From Demequina silvatica (lineage in GTDB: Bacteria > Actinomycetota > Actinomycetes > Actinomycetales > Demequinaceae), in NCBI RefSeq assembly GCF_000971215.1, contig NZ_BBMA01000004.1, positions 124,001-188,000 of the forward strand: a stretch of DNA of 64,000 nucleotides, given 5' to 3'. Numbering within the stretch: the first letter of the stretch is position 1; every line of letters begins with the position of its first letter. The translations under genes and the position numbers were made by a program. The notes below the pieces were generated by a model. It saw only the letters and a program-made list of their open reading frames with translations. It was not told the origin of the DNA and did no database searches. Below are positions 58,701 to 64,000 of this stretch, one piece after another.

Positions 58701-60059
58701 GCCGCGGACGATGCGCGGGTTCAGGTCCTCGGTCGGGGGCGCCCAGGCGTCGGCGTCGGCGGGGACCTGGTCGCCCGAACGGATGTCCTTGACCTCGCCG
58801 TCGGGGCTGGTGCCGTCACCCGCCGCGGGGAACCACACGAACGGGATGCCGCGACGGTCCGCGTACTGGATCTGCTTGCCGAACTTGGCGGCGTTGGGCG
58901 ACACCTCGCACGCGATTCCGCGGGCGCGCAGGCGGTCCGCGATCGCGGTGGATGCGGCGCGGTGCTCCTCGTCGGTGACGGCGACCAGCACGGCCTGCGG
59001 CACGGAGCGGCTCGCGGTCGCGAGGCCCGCACCCAGCATGCGGCTCACCAGCCGGCTCACGCCGATCGACATGCCCACCCCGGGGAAGCCGCCGCCCGCG
59101 ACAAGCGAGTCGTAGCGGCCGCCCGAGCAGATCGAGCCGAGGTCCTCGTGGCCGTCCAGGACGGTCTCGTAGACCGCGCCCGTGTAGTAGTCGAGGCCGC
59201 GCGCGATCCGTAGGTCCGCGATCGCGGTCTCCGGGACGGCGGCGTTGACCGCGTCCACCAGCGCCGCGAGGGACCGGGCGCCGCGATCGAACTGGGCCCG
59301 CGCATCGTCCGCCTCCTCGACGATGGGGCTGTGATCCCAGAGCGCCTCGACCAGGTCCAGGAAGGAGCCGTCGGGCGTCTGGATCGCGGCGAGCTCGAGG
59401 ATCGCGTCGACGGCCTCGGCGCTCACGCCCTTGCCGTGGAGCTCCTCGCGCACGCCGTCGGGGCCGATCTTGTCGAGCTTGTCGACGCTGCGCAGCGCGC
59501 CGGCGACGTCGGCGATCCCGACGCCGCGGTAGAAGCCCTCCACGAGAGCGCGGTTGTTGAGGTGCATGCGCGCGGGCGGGAGCGGGAGGGCGCGCAGGGC
59601 GCGCGCCATGACGATCGCGACCTCGGCCTCGAGGTGCTCGGGCAGGGAGTCACGTCCGACCACGTCGATGTCCGCCTGGTAGAACTCGCGGAAGCGGCCC
59701 TCCTGCGGCCGCTCGCCGCGCCACACCTTCTGGATCTGGAAACGGCGGAACGGGAAGTTGAGGCGGCCCTGGTTCTCCTCGACGTACCTCGCGAAGGGGA
59801 CCGTGAGGTCGAAGTGGAGGCCGAGCTTGGCCTCGCGACCGGCCTGCTCGTCCGCGTTGAGGCGGCCGATCGCGTAGATCTCCTTCGACGCGTCCGAGTC
59901 GCCGGCGAGGCGCTCGACGGGCTCCACGGCGCGGGTCTCGATCTCGCCGAACCCGTGCAGCGCGAACACCTCGCGCAGCGTCGCGAGGACATGCGCCTCG
60001 ACCAGGCGCTCCTGCGGGGACCATTCGGGGAATCCGGAGAGGGGTTGCACGCGTGCCAT
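58698..60059 (-). CDS. hisS: Histidyl-tRNA synthetase
   Basis: HisRS charges tRNA-His. The 453-aa protein has motif 1 and 2 regions (LHFDLTVPFARYV, FYQADIDVVGRDSLPEH), the histidine signature RIARGLDYYTGAVYE, and the C-terminal anticodon domain. ATG 60059 gives ARVQPLSGFPEWSP; an upstream ATG four codons earlier is possible. It is divergent from the cyclophilin gene. Confidence 0.96.
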   Translation of the reverse strand: MARVQPLSGFPEWSPQERLVEAHVLATLREVFALHGFGEIETRAVEPVERLAGDSDASKEIYAIGRLNADEQAGREAKLGLHFDLTVPFARYVEENQGRLNFPFRRFQIQKVWRGERPQEGRFREFYQADIDVVGRDSLPEHLEAEVAIVMARALRALPLPPARMHLNNRALVEGFYRGVGIADVAGALRSVDKLDKIGPDGVREELHGKGVSAEAVDAILELAAIQTPDGSFLDLVEALWDHSPIVEEADDARAQFDRGARSLAALVDAVNAAVPETAIADLRIARGLDYYTGAVYETVLDGHEDLGSICSGGRYDSLVAGGGFPGVGMSIGVSRLVSRMLGAGLATASRSVPQAVLVAVTDEEHRAASTAIADRLRARGIACEVSPNAAKFGKQIQYADRRGIPFVWFPAAGDGTSPDGEVKDIRSGDQVPADADAWAPPTEDLNPRIVRG

Positions 60060-60088
60060 GCCCGCCATTGTTCCGCATGCGCCCGCCC

Positions 60089-60094
60089 TAGACT
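60089..60094 (+). promoter_or_regulatory. Putative -10 of the cyclophilin-DUF349 operon
   Basis: TAGACT, about 33 nt before the ATG, gives a leader of about 26 nt with GAGGAAG as ribosome site. It lies in the 68-bp divergent gap with hisS. Confidence 0.45.
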
Positions 60095-60127
60095 GACCTG
60101 GCACATCACCGGGATGAGGAAGACTCG

Positions 60128-60919
60128 ATGACCCACAACAAGCAGACCAAGGCGCAGGCGGCCAAGAGGCAGCACGCGTACGAGGCGCGCATGGCCGCGA
60201 AGCAGCGCAAGCGCGACCGCACCATCCGTATGACCGCGATCATCCTGATCGTGGCGCTGGTGCTCGGAGGCGGGCTCGCGGTGATCCTCACCGCGATCAA
60301 CGCCAACCGGGAGGAGCGGGCGGCCGCCGAGGCGTCCGCCGCCGCGTCCGAGGATGCCCAGGTCGAGCTCGAGTCCGGCTGGGCCGTCTCCCCCGAGCCG
60401 CCGGACCCGTCCTACGCGGAGGACCGCACCTGGACCGCGACGCTCGCGACCAACCAGGGCGACATCGAGATCGAGCTCGACGGCGCGGCCGCGCCGCAGG
60501 CGGTCGCGAGCTTCGTCAAGCTCGCCGAGGAGGGCTACTTCGACGGCACCGGCTGCCACCGCCTCACCACCGCGGGCATCTACGTGCTCCAGTGCGGCGA
60601 CCCGACGGGCACCGGCACGGGCGGCCCGGGCTACCGCTACGGCCCCGTGGAGAACGCCCCGGAGGACGACGTCTACCCGGCCGGCACCATCGCGATGGCC
60701 CGCGTCGGGGGCGACGGCGAGTCGATGGGAAGCCAGTTCTTCATCGTCTACCAGGACTCCACCATCCCGTCCGACGCGGCGGGCGGCTACACCGTGCTCG
60801 GCCAGGTGGTCGCCGGAAACGCTAATGTTGAGCGTGTTGCCGACGCAGGCACCATCACCGGGGACACCGACGGTGCCCCCGCAATGTCCGTCATCGTGAA
60901 CGAGGTATCCGTCTCATGA
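60128..60919 (+). CDS. Membrane-anchored cyclophilin-type peptidyl-prolyl isomerase
   Basis: The 263-aa protein has a Lys/Arg-rich cytoplasmic tail, one membrane helix (about 35-57), an Ala/Glu-rich linker and an extracytoplasmic cyclophilin domain. Core motifs are IEIELDGAAAPQAVASFVKL, GCHRLTT, VLQCGDPTGTGTGGPGY and GSQFFIVYQ; the catalytic arginine is in HRL. It probably helps fold secreted proteins. It overlaps the DUF349 gene by 4 nt. Confidence 0.9.
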   Translation: MTHNKQTKAQAAKRQHAYEARMAAKQRKRDRTIRMTAIILIVALVLGGGLAVILTAINANREERAAAEASAAASEDAQVELESGWAVSPEPPDPSYAEDRTWTATLATNQGDIEIELDGAAAPQAVASFVKLAEEGYFDGTGCHRLTTAGIYVLQCGDPTGTGTGGPGYRYGPVENAPEDDVYPAGTIAMARVGGDGESMGSQFFIVYQDSTIPSDAAGGYTVLGQVVAGNANVERVADAGTITGDTDGAPAMSVIVNEVSVS

Positions 60920-62526
60920 CCGAGTCGTCCGACGCTCCGGCGCCGAAGACCGAGGCCCCCGAGGCCGCGTCCCAGCCCACCCCCGAGACCGTGGCGGAGG
61001 TGACCGAGACCGTGGCGGTCGCCGCCGAGGTGACCCCCGTGGAGGAGGTGGCTGCCGACGCGCCTGCCGACGCGCCTGCCGAGGCACCCGCCGAGGAGGA
61101 GGCGCCCGCCGCAGAGCCGGCCACCGCGGAGGCGACCGCCGAGGAGGAGGCGCCCGCCGCATCGTCCGCTCCCAAGAAGGCCCCGCGTCCGCGCGCACCC
61201 AAGCCGGGCGCGTTCAAGGCGCCCTCCCCCGCGGCCGTCGCCAAGCAGGCGACGCACACCGTGGTGGTGGTGCCGGTCGCCGCCGAGGTGCCCGAGGAGC
61301 GCTTCGAGGAGGCGCTCGCGCACGGCCTGGTGGAGGACGGCAAGGCGTACGTGATCGTCGCCGAGGAGCGCGTCGAGGTGGGCCCGGCCGAGGACGACGA
61401 GGCGCTCAAGCCCTACGCTCACGCCTACTTCGAGCTCGAGGCCTCGGTGGAGCGCTTCCACGCCCGCCTGTCCTCCGCGGAACTCTCCCCCAAGGACATC
61501 GACGACTCGATCGCGAGCATCGAGGCGATCCTCACGCCGCCGAGCGTGGTGGGCGACCTCGACACCCTGGGCGAGCGCTACGCCGCCGTCAAGGCCGAGG
61601 CCGAGGAGACGCGCACCCGCATCCAGGAGGAGCGCCGCGTGGCCCGCGAGGCCGCGGTGGCCGCGCGCGAGGAGATCGTGTCGACCGCCGAGGCGCTCGC
61701 CGCGAAGCCCGAGACGCAGGTCCACTGGAAGAACGACACCGCGACCCTGCGCGGCCTGCTCGACGCCTGGAAGGAGGCGCAGCGCTCCGGCGCCCGCATC
61801 CCCAAGGACGTCGAGCGCGCGCTGTGGACCCGGTTCACGCACGCCCGCTCCGCGTTCGAGAAGGCCCGCAAGCACCACTTCGCGGAGCTCGACCGCTCCA
61901 ACGCGGACGTCGCCGGCCGCAAGGAGGACCTGGTCGCGCAGGCCGAGCGCCTCGCCCAGTCCACCGACTGGGACACCGGCGCGCGCGGCTTCCGCGACCT
62001 CATGAACGAATGGCGCACCGCCGGCCGCGGACGCCGTTCCGTGGACGACGCGCTGTGGAAGAGGTTCCAGGCGGCGCAGGACTCCTTCTTCGAGGCGCGC
62101 CGCGGTGCCGCCGACGCCGAGGACGAGGCCCTGTCGGGCAACGTCGAGGCGAAGGAGGCCGCCGTGGCCGAGGCCGAGGCGCTCCTGCCCATCAAGGACC
62201 TCAACGCCACCAAGCAGGCGCTGCGTCCCATCCAGGACCGCTTCGAGGCCGCGGGCCGCGTCCCGCGCGCCGACATCGCCCGTCTGTCCAAGCGCATGGG
62301 CGCCGTCGAGAAGGCGGTCCGCGACGCCGAGGACGCCGAGTGGAACTCGCGCAACCCCGAGCTCGAGGCGCGCGCCTCGGGTGCGGCCGCGCAGCTGGGC
62401 TCCGCGATCGCGGCGCTCGAGGCCGAGATCGCCGAGGCGAAGGCCAAGGGCAAGGACACCAAGAAGCTCGAGGAGTCGCTGGCGGCCCGCCAGCAGTGGC
62501 TCACGCAGATCGAGGGGCTCGCGTAG
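60916..62526 (+). CDS. DUF349-repeat protein
   Basis: The 536-aa protein starts with ~110 residues of Ala/Glu/Pro-rich, acidic low-complexity sequence, then a charged helical region with several DUF349 repeats, seen as WKEAQRSGARIPKDVERALW, FRDLMNEWRTAGRGRRSVDD and LRPIQDRFEAAGRVPRADIA. It is predicted long alpha-helical and cytoplasmic. DUF349 proteins are common in actinobacteria and of unknown role. It is coupled to the cyclophilin gene. Confidence 0.88.
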   Translation: MTESSDAPAPKTEAPEAASQPTPETVAEVTETVAVAAEVTPVEEVAADAPADAPAEAPAEEEAPAAEPATAEATAEEEAPAASSAPKKAPRPRAPKPGAFKAPSPAAVAKQATHTVVVVPVAAEVPEERFEEALAHGLVEDGKAYVIVAEERVEVGPAEDDEALKPYAHAYFELEASVERFHARLSSAELSPKDIDDSIASIEAILTPPSVVGDLDTLGERYAAVKAEAEETRTRIQEERRVAREAAVAAREEIVSTAEALAAKPETQVHWKNDTATLRGLLDAWKEAQRSGARIPKDVERALWTRFTHARSAFEKARKHHFAELDRSNADVAGRKEDLVAQAERLAQSTDWDTGARGFRDLMNEWRTAGRGRRSVDDALWKRFQAAQDSFFEARRGAADAEDEALSGNVEAKEAAVAEAEALLPIKDLNATKQALRPIQDRFEAAGRVPRADIARLSKRMGAVEKAVRDAEDAEWNSRNPELEARASGAAAQLGSAIAALEAEIAEAKAKGKDTKKLEESLAARQQWLTQIEGLA

Positions 62527-62549
62527 CGCGCGCCCTCCCGTCCAGGCTC

Positions 62550-62584
62550 CGAGGCCCCGTCACCGCGAAGGTGGCGGGGCCTCG
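62550..62584 (+). terminator. Terminator after the DUF349 gene
   Basis: CGAGGCCCCG (62550-62559) and CGGGGCCTCG (62575-62584) form a perfect 10-bp stem with an inner CACC/GGTG stem. The rest of the gap to 62787 shows only short inverted GTGCACA-like strings and no gene. Confidence 0.75.
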
Positions 62585-62787
62585 CCGCTTCCCGCCCGGC
62601 TGCCGGACCCGAGCACTGCTCCACACCGCACCGGGAATGTGAACGGTCACCCCGGCAGTTTCAGTCGCAGATCACAGGTCACCGGTGGAGGAGTGCACAT
62701 CCCGTGTGGAGGGGTGTCCGCACGGTGTGAGAAGGGCGCCGTCCACAGGGGCTCGCCCTCCCGCCCGAGGCACGCGACCCTGGACGG

Positions 62788-63327
62788 ATGATCCTGGTGC
62801 CGCCGAGCGACGTGGGCCCGGCCGCCTACGCCCGCCTGCTGCGCGACCGCGCGCTGATGCGCGTCCTGCCCGGGGTGGCGCGCCCCGCGGACATCCCCGA
62901 CTCCCCCGGCCTGCGCGCACTCGCCGCCGCGGACCGCGTCCCGACGCACGTGGTCCTCACGGGCCTCGCGGCTCTGTGGGCGCACGGATGGCGGGACGAT
63001 GCGCCGGCCGCGTGGCACGCCGTAGGCATCCGGGGGCTCTACCGACCGGCGGGCACGGAGGTGCTGCTGCATTCGGGGCCCACGGCGCGGCTCGGCCGGA
63101 CGGTCGAGGGCGGCCTGCGGCTCGCTCCCCCGGCCCGCGCCTGCATCGACGCGCTGCGCTGGGAGCCGCCCGAGGCGGCGCTCGCCACGGTGGGCGGCGC
63201 CGTCGCGCGCGGGCGCCTCACGCCAGGCGAGCTCGAGGGCGCCCAGCGCTGGGACGCCAGGAACACCGCCGGCTACGCGCGGGTCGCCAGCCTGGTCGAG
63301 GCGATCAGGGTCGCTTGGTCCCGGTGA
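62788..63327 (+). CDS. Unassigned protein, AbiEi-like N-terminal pattern
   Basis: I do not recognise this 179-aa protein with certainty. It has no signal peptide or membrane segment. The pattern RDRALMRVLPGVARP followed by VVLTGLAALWAHGW resembles the N-terminal region of actinobacterial AbiEi-type (type IV antitoxin-like) proteins, where a short winged helix is followed by a ...SAALLHG motif. No toxin gene is adjacent; its 3' end overlaps the convergent relA gene by 23 nt. The role is therefore open. Confidence 0.55.
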   Translation: MILVPPSDVGPAAYARLLRDRALMRVLPGVARPADIPDSPGLRALAAADRVPTHVVLTGLAALWAHGWRDDAPAAWHAVGIRGLYRPAGTEVLLHSGPTARLGRTVEGGLRLAPPARACIDALRWEPPEAALATVGGAVARGRLTPGELEGAQRWDARNTAGYARVASLVEAIRVAWSR

Positions 63328-64000
63328 TGCGGCGGGCGTCGTAGACGCCGTCGATGCGGCGCACCGCGGACAGGATCGCGCCCAGGTGCGACGGGTCCGC
63401 CATCTCGAACTGGAAGCTCGACATGGCGACGCGGTCGCGGGTGGTCGATACGTTCGCGGACAGGATGTTGACGTGGTGGTCGGACAACACCTGGGTGACG
63501 TCGGACAGCAGCCGGTTGCGGTCGAGCGCCTCGACCTCGATCTGCACCAGGAACGTGCCCGCGGAGTGCCCGGTCCATTCGACGTCGATGAGCCGCTCGC
63601 TCTGGTTGTTGAGCTGCGCGAGGTTGTCGCAGTCCGCGCGGTGCACCGAGACGCCGGAGCCGCGGGTGATGAAGCCCTGGATCGGGTCGCCCGGCACCGG
63701 CGTGCAGCAGCGCGCGAGCTTGACCACCACGTCGGTGAGCCCGTGGACGGACACGCCCGGGTCCCCGCGCCGCGCGGCGCGCGCCGGCGGCAGCCCGGGG
63801 CGGGTGATCTCGGTGAGGTCCTCGTCCGCGCCCTCCTGGCCGCCCACGGCGTCGGTCATGCGGGCGACCACGTCCGCCGCCTGCTCCTTGTGCTCGCCGA
63901 TGGCGGCGTAGAGCGAGTCGACGTCCTCGTAGTGCATCTCCTTCGCCAGGGCGAGGAGCGTGGGACGGCTCATGAGGCGCTGCATGGGCAGCTGCTGGCG
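63305..64000 (-). CDS. relA: RelA/SpoT bifunctional (p)ppGpp synthetase/hydrolase, C-terminal part (partial)
   Basis: The visible 231 codons hold the C-terminal regulatory region: the zinc-finger/CC segment VKLARCCTPVPGDPIQGFIT with HRADCDNLAQL, and the ACT domain FLVQIEVEALDRNRLLSDVT through VNILSANVSTTRDR. These sense ribosome state and control the N-terminal synthetase and hydrolase, which lie beyond the right edge. The frame continues openly to position 64000. Confidence 0.93.
   Translation of the reverse strand, partial: RQQLPMQRLMSRPTLLALAKEMHYEDVDSLYAAIGEHKEQAADVVARMTDAVGGQEGADEDLTEITRPGLPPARAARRGDPGVSVHGLTDVVVKLARCCTPVPGDPIQGFITRGSGVSVHRADCDNLAQLNNQSERLIDVEWTGHSAGTFLVQIEVEALDRNRLLSDVTQVLSDHHVNILSANVSTTRDRVAMSSFQFEMADPSHLGAILSAVRRIDGVYDARRITGTKRP

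Overview
The window is one continuous stretch of chromosome from a high-GC Gram-positive bacterium. Dense minus-strand operons with 1, 4 or 8 nt overlaps, frequent GTG/TTG starts, an actinobacterial integration host factor (mihF), a PriA without helicase motifs, a PyrR-type pyrimidine operon, a type 2 PyrF and DUF349/DUF4287/DUF1801 proteins all point to an actinobacterium. The gene order (rpsD-alaS-ruvX-mltG-aroE, aroC-aroK-aroB-aroQ-efp-nusB, pyr operon, mihF-gmk-rpoZ-coaBC-metK-priA-fmt-rsmB-rpe-ribD) suggests Micrococcales; no family can be assigned without a search. I see no tRNA, rRNA, insertion sequence, prophage or CRISPR array. No gene-free stretch exceeds 300 bases; the longest is 62527-62787.

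Layout. 1-1859: riboflavin genes (ribE partial, ribD) and rpe. 1869-5422: a small accessory block with an AGE-family sugar isomerase, an AXE1-type esterase, a short AraC-type regulator, a VOC protein and a DUF1801 protein. 5438-21367: a minus-strand housekeeping run, rsmB, fmt, priA, metK, coaBC, rpoZ, gmk, mihF, pyrF, carB, carA, pyrC, pyrB, pyrR, with a PyrR-binding hairpin over the pyrR ribosome binding site. 21471-25394: a large secreted fibronectin-type-III protein. 25593-29937: nusB, efp, aroQ, aroB, aroK, aroC. 30046-41832: a complete Gram-positive type IV pilus cluster (pilB, pilT, pilC, pilA, three minor pilins, pilD, pilM, pilN, pilO) placed between aroC and aroE. 41907-47756: aroE, mltG, ruvX, alaS, rpsD. 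47965-56703: a mixed section with DUF4287, rarA, a secreted CHAP/SH3 protein, an MMPL transporter, an MFS transporter, a LysR regulator divergent from an EamA exporter, and a DUF4231 membrane protein. 56859-64000: aspS and hisS (minus), cyclophilin and DUF349 protein (plus), a small unassigned protein, and the 3' end of relA/spoT.

How the genes work together. The pyr operon makes UMP and is probably controlled by translational repression through PyrR. The aro genes on both sides of the pilus cluster cover most of the shikimate pathway. The pilus cluster holds assembly and retraction ATPases, platform, alignment complex, prepilin peptidase, major pilin and minor pilins, and lacks PilQ/PilP, as expected without an outer membrane.

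Three DNA-level patterns stand out. (1) The 10-mer GGACGATGCG occurs 24 times, 12 on each strand, against fewer than one expected by a hand base-composition estimate. In coding DNA it appears to force unusual codons, so it looks like a selected genome-wide DNA signal, possibly uptake-like or Chi-like. (2) Many genes have a TANNNT -10 hexamer exactly 6-7 nt before the start codon, implying leaderless transcripts. (3) At six gene junctions the TAG stop codon of the upstream gene is also the first half of the next gene's -10 hexamer.
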